The notes below the pieces were generated by a model, which saw only the letters and a program-made list of their open reading frames with translations, made no database searches and was not told where the DNA came from. Position numbers and translations under genes: made by a program. Of a stretch of 64,000 nucleotides of DNA, positions 46,438-58,920 are shown in pieces. Each line of letters starts with the position of its first letter. The first letter of the stretch is position 1. The stretch spans positions 90,034,563-90,098,562 of the forward strand of contig NC_134545.1 of assembly GCF_050624435.1 (NCBI RefSeq), read 5' to 3'. The DNA comes from Tenrec ecaudatus (Eukaryota > Chordata > Mammalia > Afrosoricida > Tenrecidae).

Positions 46438-46765
46438 ATTTGGGAGCCCTGGTGGCACTGTGGTTAAAGTGCAGCCAGCTGATGGAAAGTTGGAGGTTGG
46501 AACTTCCCAGTCCTGCTCCAGGGCATGTGGCAATGTGTTCCAGGAAACATTAGTCTATTAGGTCCTTAAGGAGCCTGGTGGTGTAGTAGATACATGTTGG
46601 GTGGCTAACTGCCAGGCCAGCCTCTGATCCCCGGGAGAAAGGTAGGACTTTCTATTCCTGTATAGCAATTACAGTGTAGGAAACTCACAGGGCAGCCTAC
46701 TCTGTCTTACAAGGTTGCTATGAGTTGGCATTGACTCGATGGTAGTGAGTTGGGGTTTGGGGCGT
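46438..46765 (+). repeat. Two AfroSINEs in tandem
   Basis: The first (46,438-46,560) has a good head, 'gggagccctggtggcactgt', but no 3' half. The second (46,563-46,765) is complete, from 'aaggagcctggtggtgtagt' to 'cattgactcgatggtagtga'. Confidence 0.85.
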
Positions 46766-47384
46766 TTTTATTAGGTTCTTATGAGCTAGGATCACTAGAT
46801 TTTTCAAATCTCATATATACCAATCAAAAAAACTTAGCTGTGTGATTCAAGGATGACCTACCTCCAACCAGGGAGGTCTTGGCAGTCCGTTGATGGATTG
46901 GGACTAAAGAAGGGATGAAGGAAAAAACAAAACAAAACATACCTCCTCCTCCCAAGCCGAATTTTCTAACTTTTTTTTTCTCTTTTACTAATTTCACTGT
47001 CAACACCCAGCTTGCTGCCTAGCCTCCTGGGCCAGGATGGCTGCCAGTTTAAAAAAAAAAACCTGCTTAATTAATTTAGTTAGAGATTTGCAAAGCAGAA
47101 AAAAAATGAAAGAGAACTAAGCCAAGTGCTTAACTTTAATTCCAAACGAATTACCTGATTTCTTTGAGGGAAAAGCTCCTTAAGCTTCACAGAAGCATTG
47201 GCAGTTTTTTTCAAAGATACATCTTAATACGTGGTTATTTTTTGTGTAACTTTTTCGAAGCCGCTGCTCTTTCACTGGGAGCCTACAAAGTTTGCAGGAG
47301 GAGTTCTTGCCTTTAACTGCTGTCGAGATAAGGATTATGTGCCTCCTGTACTCTAAACCTCCCTGCACCACAAGAAAATGAAAA
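46766..47384. other. Unique sequence, AT-rich core
   Basis: The part at 47,048-47,165 holds TTAATTAATTTAG and other homeodomain-like words and no repeat signature. No gene recognised. Confidence 0.4.
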
Positions 47385-47650
47385 ACAGGTGTTACGACAC
47401 AAGCACTGGAGGGACGAGGCGGCATGGTACGCATGCTGTCTTGGCAATGTTGGAAGCATTCGCCAGCCCTGAACGGTTGGCGTCACAATGGGACATAACC
47501 AAGCAGTTAGTAGTCGCCAACGGCTCCTGGGAGGAAGATAAGACTTTCTGCTCCTGGAAAGATTTACCGGCTCAGCAGCTCACTGGAGCGATTCTACTCC
47601 TATTGTCCTCTAGGCGTTGGAACCGACTCAATGGCAATGGGTTTTTCAAG
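47385..47650 (+). repeat. AfroSINE with unusual 5' part
   Basis: The 3' half is standard ('cggctcctgggaggaagata', 'gttggaaccgactcaatggc', 'aatgggttttt'). The part at 47,390-47,500 does not match the tRNA-like head, so the copy is either chimeric or inserted into unrelated sequence. Confidence 0.65.
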
Positions 47651-47787
47651 TAAAGTGTTGGTCTGAAATTTCACTCTGAGATGTTATGCTCTGCAGTCAC
47701 CCGTGCACGGCCGACTTCCTTGGGTCCTAACTAAAATGCAGACCACTGGTGCACTTGATGTCGTATTCTCAGGTACAGTGATAGGAA

Positions 47788-47960
47788 TCACGGTGCACTG
47801 GTGGTGCAGCGGTTAAGCGCTCAGCTGCAAATATAAAAAGGTCATCTACCGGTTCTTAAAGATCATAGCTTTGGAAACCCAGTGGGGCAGTTCTGCTCTA
47901 TGCTTGTGGGGGTCACATGGATCAGAGATGACTCTACCCTGATGGGCTTTGTCTGGAGTG
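47788..47960 (+). repeat. AfroSINE with well-kept head
   Basis: 'cactggtggtgcagcggtta' and 'agcgctcagctgcaaat' (47,797-47,833) are close to the tRNA-like consensus. The tail is degraded ('gatgactctaccctgatggg'). Confidence 0.75.
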
Positions 47961-48594
47961 TAAGAAATGAAGAGAGCGGCTTTTCAGTTTTGAATACGCC
48001 CTGTCAGCAGGGCCCGGTTTGGAGCTAATGGTCTCTAGGATCCAAAATATACAAACCAAAGCAAGACCCAATAAGATAGCATCTCAATTGTGTATATGTG
48101 GAGTCAATAGATAACTGAAGTCACTTTCTAACCAGTCTCCAGTCTGGTTCCCCGCTACCCCAACTTCTCCATGAATCAGATGTTGCTCTTTTTCTACTGA
48201 AGACTGCATCTTTTAGAGGCTGCATCTCTCTGATTTCCATGAAAATGTCTCTGCTCACCATTCCAGTCTCTCCAGAGTCTGGAACAATGCGTTTCTTAAA
48301 GAGACCTTGTTAAAAACGAATATTGCTAGACCGCACTGAACCAGAGTTTGGAATCCTGCCAGTCAGCAATCTCCCTCTCATTGAGCAAATTCCTCAGGTG
48401 ACCATGATGCTTATTGACATTTGAGACCTTTAAACTGACCCATTCCTGGGAGGGTCCACATTGCTCATCCCGTGGACTCTGATGGAAACTCCAAAAACCT
48501 ACTCAAAATTCACTCACTATTTGGAATTAGTTCAAGTCTTCGGCAAGGCTCAACCCATTTCTTCTATTGAGTTATCACTCCCAGTTTCTGAAAC

Positions 48595-48800
48595 TCAGTT
48601 GAGGCAGCACACTCTCCAGGAAGCCACTCTGGCACCCTAGTCACACCCACCAAGGATCGCTTTGTGTCCTCATAACATCGTCTGCACATCTGCAGCTAGA
48701 ACGCCCTTTACTGGGCCAACCTGGTTGGTCTACTCAGTGACTGCCATGTAGTCCAGAGCATATCTCATTTACCATGCCCTGGATCACCAGTGATTAACAC
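48595..48800 (+). repeat. L2 LINE fragment
   Basis: 'ccaggaagccactctggcac', 'ctagtcacacccaccaagg' and 'gactgccatgtagtccagag' fit the L2 3' region at high divergence. Confidence 0.5.
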
Positions 48801-50082
48801 AGGATCCATACGCATATGCAAGTGCTCCACCTAATGGCTGCTGTATGGATAAACTAGAATAATAATAAAGGATAGTAGGCAGATAAATGTTTATATAGAA
48901 GACATCCAAATATACTCCTGATTGGGAAAAAATGCTTCTAGGATGTTATCAAACTTAAAATATTATAGGGAAGGAGTGATTATGGAAAGTGACTTTAACC
49001 AAAGTTTTTCGGAAGAAGAAAATGGCCGTTCTTATCATCCGTAGGAAGAAGATTGAGCACGGAATGTCATGTGCATACCCTAAGAGAGCTTTAGGTTGAA
49101 TGGATTGGTTAGAATGTAGCCCAGAGGGAGATTTTACACCCAAAGGGGGTGGGGGCTAAGCATCCTGTTTTGCCTGGGGTTTCGTAGTGTTCACTCTGAG
49201 AATGTCCACTGAAGACTGGCCTCGTCCACGTGGCCGCTGCCTCGGCACCTCCTGGGAACGGTAGGTTTGTCTTTGCCAATGGATAGGAATTGCTGCTGAC
49301 AGTGATTGATCACCTCATCAATCTTTCCTTTTTCTCTTGCTCACCTTTCAGAGGTAGCTCGGGTAACTCTGCTCCATGACCAATGGTTGTCAAGAAGGGA
49401 TGTCAGATGCTAGGGATTTCATCTTACTTGCTCTGTAAAGAAAACAAATGTCTGGAACTAGGACAATGAGGGGGAAATGGGGAGGGAGAAGAAGGGGCCA
49501 GGGACAAGCATGAGACTATGAGAAAGAAAAGTTTAATAGGTGCTCGGCATTACAGTTGGAAAGCACTTTACATATTTGTGTAACGAAGGACTGAGGGGTG
49601 GATGTTTCATGTTGGTTCTTCCTTCAGAAAGCTGAGGTTTGAGATGAAAGGTTTTGAAATGAGGCATTTGTAGGGAAGGAGAGCTAAAACGAGAGACGGG
49701 AAACTGAGTGAATCAGTTCACAGCACAAAGCTAGACAGCTTCACATCCGTCTAATTGCTTTTGAAAGCGGGTCAGTGCTATTCCACATCTCTGCCTTTGA
49801 GCTGACCTGTCCCTGGAGTTCCCTCGTGCCATTGTTTCTGTCTCTTTCCACAGGAGCTTCCGCAGGACTCCTACATGGACGGTTTTCCCTCAGACTCCGT
49901 CTCACATGACACTGCAGTTTTAATCTACTCATGGCTGTAGTTTTAGATTACAGTTTGTGAAATTGAGATTTTTTTAGAGGATCAAAAGTACGGAATTGTA
50001 GTCATTTTGTAAGTGAAAGGAATAAATGGGATATCAACCTCTTAAGAAAAGAACTCATAGCAACCCGTAATGGTAACAGGAG
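48801..50082. other. Unique sequence
   Basis: No repeat recognised. Contains CCACGTGG at about 49,228 and two splice-acceptor-like tracts, ending near 49,352 and at 49,853. No gene assigned. Confidence 0.4.
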
Positions 50083-50535
50083 TGTAATCCTGATGATGTT
50101 GTGAGTTAATCATTGGGCTGCAAACGACAAAGTCAATGATTCAAAATCACCATCCATTCTAGGGAAGAAAGATGAGGCGGTAGTGAGAAAGACTCCATGC
50201 AAATGAGTCTAGGATTAGAATGACAGTATATAATGGTCAATCTTTTCTTGTTTCCAGCATTCGGTACGTTGGTTCTAGTTCATCATTCCTCCACTGAATA
50301 AACAAACAACAACAACAAAAACCAAACAAACAAATAAAAATAGCAACTCACTGCCATCAAGTGAACCTATAATATCCTATAGGACAGAACAGACCTGCTC
50401 CTGTGACTTTCTGATATTGTACATCTTTATGGGTATAGAAAGCCTGACCTTTCTCCTGACCTTTCTCGTACGTCTGATGGCTTCCAACAGTTGAGCAACT
50501 AATTGCCCACGATGCCAGGGTTCCTCATCTAGACT
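50083..50535. repeat. AfroSINE (+) and AfroSINE (-), inverted pair
   Basis: The plus copy spans 50,083-50,230 ('gtgagttaatcattgggctg', 'gggaagaaagatgaggcgg'). The minus copy spans 50,335-50,535 ('actgccatcaagtgaaccta', 'taggacagaacagacctgct', 'ccacgatgccagggttcct'). They are about 105 bases apart. Confidence 0.65.
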
Positions 50536-51880
50536 AGAAAATCCTGGGTGTAGACGCTCATCCAGTAACCCCACTTATCACTCAACTCTTTACACTGAAC
50601 TGGACAATGAGTTCTGAGTTCTTAGTTCAAGCCCTACCTACTGCTCCTATGCTTCCCTGTCACCTCAGCAAGATCAGTGCAGCAGCTTTTTGAGAAATCT
50701 GCCTTCTCTGCATTGCCTCACCTTTTAGTTCCATTCTTGCTACGGTTCTTAGTGTCATGTTTTTTTCCCCTACTAACACATAAACACAATGATGTTTCAG
50801 GTTTTAATAGGTTTCTTCAGCATGTCATTTATCAGACCTTGATTTCAGTCTGAGGCTCTGACCATGTCTACCTCTCCGGGATATCTCTCTCATGCTTCCT
50901 ATTCTTTACCTGCAGAGCTACCTGATGATCACGCCTTGGATCATGCCCTGTGTTCATACCCCCACTTACCTCCTTGCATTGTCCAACCCTTAAGAATCTA
51001 TAAAATTGAACTCTTCTGCTGGCCAGGGTGGCCAGACAGCCTGGTAGAGAGCCTGAGTGGTCCCAGTGAACCATGCATCAGCCTCTCTTGGTATGTAGCT
51101 TGAGGGTCACTTTGCTGGAGAATCATTCACATCAGCTGGAATTATTAAGGGAGGGAAAGGTGATGTTGTCTACTGAGTGGCAGCTATGCAAAGCTATGAT
51201 GAGGCACCCCCCCAGACAGGTAGATGGCCCTGTCAGAGGAATGAAGAACATTGATGAGGAAGTCAAGTAAGGAGAGAGGAAAGGGAGCAAACACATCTAG
51301 GGGAACACAAATGCATGACTATTGGTAGGAAAAGGGGGAGGACCGACCTCTAAGTGTTCTTCAGGAAAAATGACTGAAAATGATTGGGAGACCCTACAGT
51401 GGTGGGCAGGGAGAAGCGATTCCCTGGTGGCAGGCACCAAATGGGCGACATTGACTCAGGCTTCTGGGAGCATCCAGGCTGGGTGCAGTGGAATGCTGGG
51501 ACATTGAATCTTGGTTCTTCAGGGTGCACATCATGCTATGGAGACTTCATTGGTGAGATCAGCTACAGAAAATCCATTGGGTGAACTGGACTCTCCCTTG
51601 GACACATTTGTAACAGTAAGACTTAAGACTAAGAATTCATGGTGTCTGAGGAAGCAGAAGAGAGCTGTACGAAGCTTGTTGAACTGTTGGTAGGCAGGCA
51701 AACATGGTCTTCCTCCATCATTCCCTATGAGCTGCAAACCCGGGACTGGCATTCTCAGTGAATGTTATTGTAAAATTTCCCTGACAACCAACTCCCATTG
51801 TTTGTGTAAATAGCATCCACCCATGAAAGGATTGATTCTGTACAAGTGAATAATTCATGTACTGCTCTATCAATAGTGCT
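50536..51880. other. Unassigned sequence
   Basis: No known repeat identified with confidence. The right part may be the upstream end of the retroelement below. Frames of 60-80 codons on both strands lack domains. Confidence 0.35.
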
Positions 51881-52935
51881 TTAAAAAATTAGTACCAGGG
51901 ACTAATCAAAGACAGTATTAATGGGAGATCGTTATGCCCCAGGGAGATGATCCATAAGACTCCCTGCCATAAATTAACAAGAAGGCTTAGAAAGGGAGCC
52001 AAAAGCAGATTAAAAAAAAAAAACATAGCTCCAGGAATGGGTTTGGGGCTCACACTAAATCCTAACTCCAATTTAAGAGCAATTAGTTCTTACATAATGG
52101 CCCTGCTCCATACTCACCCTCAGGAGGAGAACATGGAGGATACGGTTGTGGTGAAGAAATTAAAGGGTTCCCAACTATCAGATAAAATAGCATCTGGGGT
52201 CTTAAAGGCTTGTCTCCCAACAAGCAGTAAGCGAGATGCCAATTAAGTCCACATGGAAGAAGCACACCAACATCAGTTAATGAAGGATTGTGAATCATAC
52301 ACATAATCTGAAATAAAAAGGAGGGAATAATATCAGAGCCTAAATTGTGAGAATCTGCTTTGCAGGAGGCTATGGATGACAGTGGAAGTCCAAGATATAT
52401 TTTTGGGATCTCTATAGGAAATAAACCTCCCATGACTTCCCTTAACCATAATAGAGGGATGGGAAGAAAGTGTTACCAAAGGGATGACTATAGACGATCA
52501 AAATGATCAACTAGTTTGCATGGTTAAAATGCTGTCCATGGACCCCCCCCCCCCCACATCTGATGCACATTAGACCTGATCTGGTTTTCAAAATTTCCTG
52601 TATTTTGTTTGTTTGTTCATATTGAGGGTCATCTCAGAGGTGCTTGTTGCTGGGGGTCACCCTCTTGAATTTTTGTTATATGTTTTTTTTCAGTATATGG
52701 AAAAGGTTCAGGGTTGAAGAACCTACAGAGATAGCAAGTGGAATAAGGGTTTCTGGGGGACATGATGGTGGTGGAGGGGGGCATGGTGAAAGGGAGCTGA
52801 TGACGAGGAGTCCAAGAGAGGAAAATAATGTTTGAAACGGATTGTGGGAGCAATTGTACAATACTGTACAGTGTTATTTAATTCTGGAATGGTCTGTTAT
52901 CTGTATTAACTTCCAATAAAAAGGTTGTGAAAAAA
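51881..52935 (+). repeat. Retroelement with L1-like 3' UTR module and distinct tail
   Basis: The block at 52,130-52,260 ('gggtcttaaaggcttgtct', 'gtccacatggaagaagcaca') matches the duplicated 170-base module of the L1 at 36.9-37.3 kb. The tail is different: it ends 'tgtattaacttccaataaaa', 'aggttgtg' and an A-run at 52,929-52,935. A run of 13 C lies at 52,543-52,555. It is probably another L1 subfamily, or a chimera. The left border is uncertain. Confidence 0.5.
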
Positions 52936-55279
52936 ATAAACAAAAAAGCTTACCTCCTCCCAGAACCCTTTTATTATAGCTCTTCTGTGTTCAATTCACC
53001 CTGAGTATATGAGTATGAAGTAATTATCACACTGAAATATAAATATTTGGGAGGACTCCTTTCCTAGCTACCAGTTCATTATAAGCATGTCTTTTACCTC
53101 TGTTTGCCCAATGTACAACATAATAACTGGCCCAATGTGAGGCAGCTTCAAAGAGTCCATGGAAAAATGGAAGGAAAAGATAATATAAATTTCCCATGAG
53201 CCTCCGAAGAACCTTCATATGAATGTGTATCCTAGCATTCTTTCCTTCTCTATACTCTGTTGGTCCTCAGAAATGTTTGATCTTGGGCCCCTCGATTCTA
53301 GTAAAGAGCAAAAGACCAGGCCTGGGTTTCCCTAGAGTTAGGCAAAGGACGTCACTACATTTTTCTGAGCTTCCTTTTCAGAAAGATGTTTTCTTCAAGA
53401 GTCACAAGCCCTAAGGACAATTCAAGTTGAAGATCATATATCTGTTCTCCCTCCTGCATAGAGAAAGTCATCTTTAATAAAACATTAAAGCCAACAACCT
53501 TTCAAACAAGTTGGGCCTGTAAGAACAGTGAGGGGTAGCAAGAGGGGCCTAGAGATCAAGAGCAAGGGCAAATATCAAGATTGAGAGCAGATTGAGCAAA
53601 AGGAAAACCATTGAGTTCTCTCTCAGAACCTAGACGTGACCAAACGAGAAGGTGTATTATACCCCTGTGATTTTCAGTTAGTCTAATAAAATAGTTTCAT
53701 ATTAGCTTGATAGTGTCTCATTAAAATAAAAGAAATTAAGGGATCAATTAATATTTATTGAATAGTGGAAGTAAAGGCTCACACAGTGTTTCACAAAGTG
53801 AAGGGAATAAACAGGGAGAGAAGGTTAAGAAGAATGAGGGAATCCGAAGGCATATGACAGTCATTTAAGACAGAATACTTGTCTGAGAATAGCTTCTAAT
53901 ACACAAGAAAGATCGTCAAAACACAGAAGGAAAGTCTTTAAAGTATGGACTAAGAGAGAGGCATAGGGAAACCTGAATAGGGTGAGATTCTGAGCATCAA
54001 TGTACTGCTCCTTAGACTGACAAGCCAATGATGCATCTGAAATGGGAAATTTAGCACCTAATATAATAAAATGCATTTTGTTAATTTATCTTTATAGTTC
54101 TACATCTAGAACAAAATTTATTTGAGGTTAACTCTTTACCTCCTCGGTAGAAGTGTATCCTGACAGCTATATTTAAGATTGTACTTTTGGTCTAAGAACA
54201 AAATGATGAAACCCACCAGGAATGGGTTCTGAAAATAGGTAACTGAGCAAGTCTCTTTGTCATGGTGAGTGAAATGTTATAAACAGAACATAGGCATTCC
54301 ACTCAGAGGCCAACTTCAGCTTCTGACCCCTTTGTGCCTGCAAACAGCCAAAGGAAGGCCACTGTCAGAAGTGGCAGAGGAAGTGGGTACTGTGTCCTCA
54401 GCCTGCCCTCCACATGTCGAGTCTGGAAATTAAGCCCATTTCTTGGCTTTGGTAGCTGATACCTTATACACGTAAGGTAAGGAGCAGTTGCCCCATTTAA
54501 AAAGATGATTACAGATCATAAAACATGAGTCAGCTCTAGGAACCTACCTGCTCTGTAGAAGTAAAGTTTGGTTATGAGCATAGGACGTAGACCTTGCTTA
54601 AAAATCACATGGGATTATGTTTCCAATTAATCTCTCTACTAATTGGATTACAGAGCACATTACAAGAAAAAATGAAATAAATATCTTACCCATCAAGAAC
54701 TAACCAAGGAAGGCAGGGATGGGGAAAAAATGGGTAGCTTCATGTCTAAATAGTCAATGAGTTTGCTATCTGAGATCATAAAATAATCTGATAATCTATT
54801 AGCCACACTTTCAATAGCATTAATGGCTAAACATTGGGGTGCTAACAGGTGAGCAGGAACTGACTTGAAGACACCTAAAAAGAAGTGACAGAAGTCAGAG
54901 GAAGTAAAAATTCTAATCTTGCTTGTTTCCTGAAGGAAAAAGTTAAACGAATAGCAATAGGCATTTCCTGCCCTCACTGCCACGCTGCACCCCCCGCCAA
55001 AAAAAACTAACTAAAGAAAGTATGAGTTTTAGCATAAAAAAGGAACAAATACTGTCACAATTAATATCGAAACATACATTAACTTTTCCTGGACCTTGAA
55101 ATTTCCTTAGATAATTGTTCTATTTTGTCAGAATTTCAAAAGGAAAAAAGCAAATTCTCCTATTAAAAGGCTACATAGCTATGGAGATAAAGTTCTCTTC
55201 TCGCCGGTCAACCATCTCATCTTTTCGCATTTTCAGGCTTTTACTCTTAACGACCTTGCTTTGTACTCACTGCCCTTTT
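52936..55279. other. Unique sequence, 2.3 kb
   Basis: I recognise no AfroSINE, L1 or RTE signature, which is a long gap for this window. AT-rich. The 96-codon minus frame at 54,693-54,983 has no known domain. Confidence 0.45.
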
Positions 55280-55880
55280 GTTAAACAGGGTTCTCTAGAG
55301 AAACAAAACCAGAACACTTATGAGTTTATATATAGATAGATAGATACAGCACGGACGACTATAACAGTTAATTAGTCCACATGGCAGTACAGAGGACTCA
55401 GTTCAACTCACTTCTGTGAAACAGTTAATATACTGAAAGTCCTTCGACTCACAAGGGCTGCTGGCTCCAAGGTCAAGGAAGCAGGCTGATGAGTCTTCTG
55501 TAGAAAAATGCAGGTGGTACAGCCACAGGCAGCAAACATCAGGGCAGGTCATCAAAGTCAGCTAGATGACAGGATCCGACAGTTTCTAGCTCAAGCAATG
55601 TATACACCAGCAGTGTGGAGAAGCAGATCTCAAAGGAACCTCAAGCTCTAGCGACACCGTCCATGGGCTGGGTGTCCCACAGGTAGTGAAGCCCGCAAAT
55701 TGAGACAGAGAACTAGCTAAGGCAACCACACGCTGGTCTGATGACAAGAGAGCAAGAGAGAGAGGCAAGGCTTGCTGAGCCATTTATCTCTTTGCCCTCC
55801 AATCAAACTGCAATCTTATTAACCCCATATGTTCTTATTGACCAGATTGGCACAATAAACCTACCTATCGCGGCCCTTAG
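55280..55880 (+). repeat. LTR-like repeat B (copy 1)
   Basis: It starts 'cagggttctctagagaaaca' (55,286) and ends near 'gaccagattggcacaataaa' (55,841). The reverse complement recurs at 63,370-63,875. A GATA run lies at 55,333-55,347. It shares the TCTCTAGAGAAACA end with many mammalian LTR-type repeats, but the family is unnamed here. No viral gene is attached. Confidence 0.6.
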
Positions 55881-56339
55881 ATAAATGGTTTCATGCAATT
55901 GGTAGTTGTGCAACTAATGGACTTCTTAAAACTTCAATATTTACATTTTGCCTGATGGATGGTGACCCTGCTGGTGGACTGGTAGCATTGTGGGAGTCTC
56001 CTGCCATTGTCTAGGCAGCCCCAAGCTACATCTTTTTGAATTCTTCCATTAATGAACTACAAGCCAAACTGACCCAATTCTCTAAGCCATTACATCTTTC
56101 CAATAGTTTCATCCTAAAGTTCTGTTTATTTTCCATACTTCCTTGGAGAAATTAGGTTTTGAAATGTATTACTTAAATTTCAGGGGGAAACTCTTGGAGA
56201 TGTTACTTTAGAAGATCCCAAAGCTCAGGAAGGATAAGTCTGTCCAGGGCAATGTTTTCCTTTTAATAAAAGTTGAACACTGTCACTTTATAATACCAGC
56301 GTATGCTTATTATTCCTTCTATGTTACTTCCTCCTATGT
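55881..56339. other. Unique sequence
   Basis: A possible SINE head ('gaccctgctggtggactgg', 55,965) is too short to call. Nothing else recognised. Confidence 0.35.
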
Positions 56340-56515
56340 GGCCCTAAAGCCAAATCTAATGCCATCCAGTCACGGCTGACTCGTAGGGACCCTGCAAGTC
56401 TTCTGAGATTGTAAATCTTTCCAAGAGCAGACAGTCTATCTTTTTCTAACAAAGATGATCTTGGATTTGAACCACCGACCTTTTGGTTACCACAGTACCA
56501 CTGGACCTCCTATTT
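56340..56515 (-). repeat. AfroSINE, near full length
   Basis: 'gccatccagtcacggctgac' (56,361), 'tcgtagggaccctgcaagtc', 'ttgaaccaccgaccttttgg' (56,468) and 'gtaccactggacctcct'. Confidence 0.8.
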
Positions 56516-56954
56516 CCCAGTAAAATAACCCCAAACCAGGTTCCATTATCTATTACTCTCTCCCAGGAAGATTTGTTTCTATTCATTATTTCAGAAACGT
56601 GTCAAAGTCAACTTCAATGACTGTTCCTAGATCAGTTTTTTTTCCTTTTCCTTCCCTCTGCCTACCCAATTTTTATACCTATTTTACTTTTTAATTAATT
56701 GAGATTAATAATATACCAAATCATTCCATGATTCAATCACATCCTCAGGATTGTACATTTGCTACAACAAACATTTTCCAAACATTCTTTTTCTCTATGA
56801 TGTTATCACCCCTTTACTCAGTCATCTTCCATGATGGTTCCTGGAACAGTTTTCCCCCCTTCCTTCTACCTATCCAATTTGTATACTTATTTTAGACATT
56901 CATTGATGACATTGCAAACTACCCAAGTCAAGGTTGACTGGAAACACAATGTTG
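56516..56954. other. Unassigned sequence with local duplication
   Basis: 'cccaatttttatacctattt' (56,666) and 'tatccaatttgtatacttat' (56,871) lie in two similar roughly 200-base stretches (56,630-56,700 and 56,830-56,895), suggesting a diverged local duplication. Confidence 0.35.
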
Positions 56955-57182
56955 TTGTTAAGTGCCATAGAGGCAGTTCCCATTCATAGTAAACCCAGAT
57001 GCAACAGAGCAAAGTGCTGTTTTGCCCCATGACATCTTCACAATTATTGTTATGGTTGAGTCTATTGTAGTCACTGTGTAACTCCATCTCATTTACGTTC
57101 TTCCTGTTTTTGATGGTTCTTTACCAAGCATGATGTCCTTTTCTAGGGCTTAAACTCTCCTGATAATATATCCAAAATACAT

Positions 57183-57300
57183 ATTGTGTTAGTCTGGGTT
57201 GGCTAGAGAAACAAAACCAGGTATACCCATAAATGCATAAGGAAGAGTTTTATATCAAAAAGTAATTCTATATTAAAAAACATCCCAGCCCAGTCCAGTC
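57183..57300 (-). repeat. LTR-like repeat A, end fragment
   Basis: 'tgtgttagtctgggttggct' then 'agagaaacaaaaccaggta' match the left end of 21,337-21,838, cut off after 'catcccagcccagtccagtc'. Confidence 0.65.
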
Positions 57301-57924
57301 TCTTTTCTGTCTTTTTAATAACTTTTGATCAGTTTGTGTATGATTTTCTTGATGGTATACCACAGCTTGTTAGTGTTTTTCCCCATTAATTTTCAATGTG
57401 TCAAATCTGTTCTTCAGCTGTTCTACAAATTCTATAAATATATTCTTCAGCTATTCTTTAAAATCTACAAAATGAGATATACTCATGATTATATTTTAGC
57501 CCCCATGAAATGATATAATTTATTCTTTTTTCAGCTTCTATAGCTTTGGCAACCAAAGAGGAAGTTCTATTTTTCCCTATGGTGTCACTAAGAGTTACTA
57601 TTGACTTTATGATAATAAGTCAATGTGTACCTGGATATAAGCAATTGACGGTCTGTTCCGCAGTCAGTCCATGGCCTTGCTTTGGCTGCTGATATTGAGA
57701 TTCTTTATTACCTCATCCCACAGATGTGGCCTATGATTCAATTTGATTCTTGTGTATTTCATCTATCAAGTTCCAGGTGTATACTTACTCTATTGTTTGC
57801 TATTTTCACTGATATTTTCAATGGAAATGTTGTAGGTTTTGAAAAATTCTATCATGTGATCTCCAGTCTTGTTTGTATTGGCAAGGCCATATTTTTAGCT
57901 ATTGATCCTTCTAATTGTTTCCAA

Positions 57925-58135
57925 AGGAGCTCTGGTGGTATGGTGGGTTTCCCATTGAACCATTAACCACAAGGTTAGCAGTTAGAAACAAAGAGCTGCT
58001 CGTCAAGGGAAAGATGAGGTTTTCTACTCTCTTTAAAATCCACAGTCTTGGAAACCCACAGGGACAGTCTAATCTGGGATATAAGGCCACTGTGAGTCAG
58101 AATTGACTCAATGGCAATGTATTATTTTTTTTTTT
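57925..58135 (+). repeat. AfroSINE inserted in the RTE
   Basis: A full copy runs from 'ggagctctggtggtatggtg' (57,925) to 'gaattgactcaatggcaatg' (58,101-58,120) with a T-rich end. RTE text resumes on both sides. Confidence 0.85.
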
Positions 58136-58920
58136 TGTTTTATAGTTTTTCAAACTTTCCCATTCTGGTCACCAATAATGATCAATTTATCTTGGTTGCA
58201 TATTTCATCAATTTCAAAATGAAGAAGTGGGTAGAATTCTTCACTATCCATACCATTATCTTGTGTGTGTGATATGCACATTTAAATAATTGTACATTCT
58301 GGACTTTTAGCCCAGACAGCATTGTACTTCAAGATAGATAGTGAAATGCAATTCCTGATGATGCGCACCACCCCGTTCCTCTTGAATTTCCCATTCCTGG
58401 CACACTAAACCATATGATTGTCTGATTCAATACCAGTCTATTTCAGAACACTATTGTCTACGGTATCAAACTTTATGTAACCCATTTCATTTTTGATGAT
58501 GTCCAATTGTCCTTGATTCATCCTCCATACATTCTGTCTCCTCGTTGTTGATGGACATTTGCTGTTGCTTCATTGTTTGAGTCATGCCCCACCAGCAAAT
58601 AAAGGTCCTGAAAGCTTCATTCCATGCTTGCCATTAAGATGAACTCTAATTTGAGTAGGTAGCTCTAACCCAGTTGTATTTTGAATGTGTTCCAATCCGA
58701 GGCTCTCATCTCTGGCACTCTATCTAAAAATGCTCCTCTGTTAGGCATACCTTTTGTTCATACTTTCTCAGAATTGGACGATTGGAAGCTCTGCTGAAAC
58801 CTGTTCACCATGCATGAACCCGCTGGTATGTGAAGTACCAGTGGCATAACTTCTAACATCACAGCAATATGCAAGCCACCGCAGTATGATAGACAGATGA
58901 GTAGGGGAGGGGAATGCTTA

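Larger units (their letters stand above)
56955..58920 (-). mobile_element. BovB-like RTE LINE with nested insertions
   Basis: RTE elements encode one protein with an AP-type endonuclease followed by a reverse transcriptase. Read on the minus strand from 58,920, the endonuclease half is recognisable: 'GDQNGKV' at about 58,156-58,173 is the GDxN active-site motif. The 3' end lies near 56,955 ('gttgttgttaagtgccatag'). The RT half is largely missing. Three other repeats interrupt it: an LTR-like A fragment (57,183-57,300), an AfroSINE piece (about 57,535-57,620) and an AfroSINE (57,925-58,135). Stops are frequent and no product is possible. Confidence 0.8.

Noticed and set aside
52543..52555. Run of 13 C considered as a G-quadruplex
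   Set aside because: It is a single homopolymer without the four separated G-runs of a typical quadruplex, and is more likely simple slippage.
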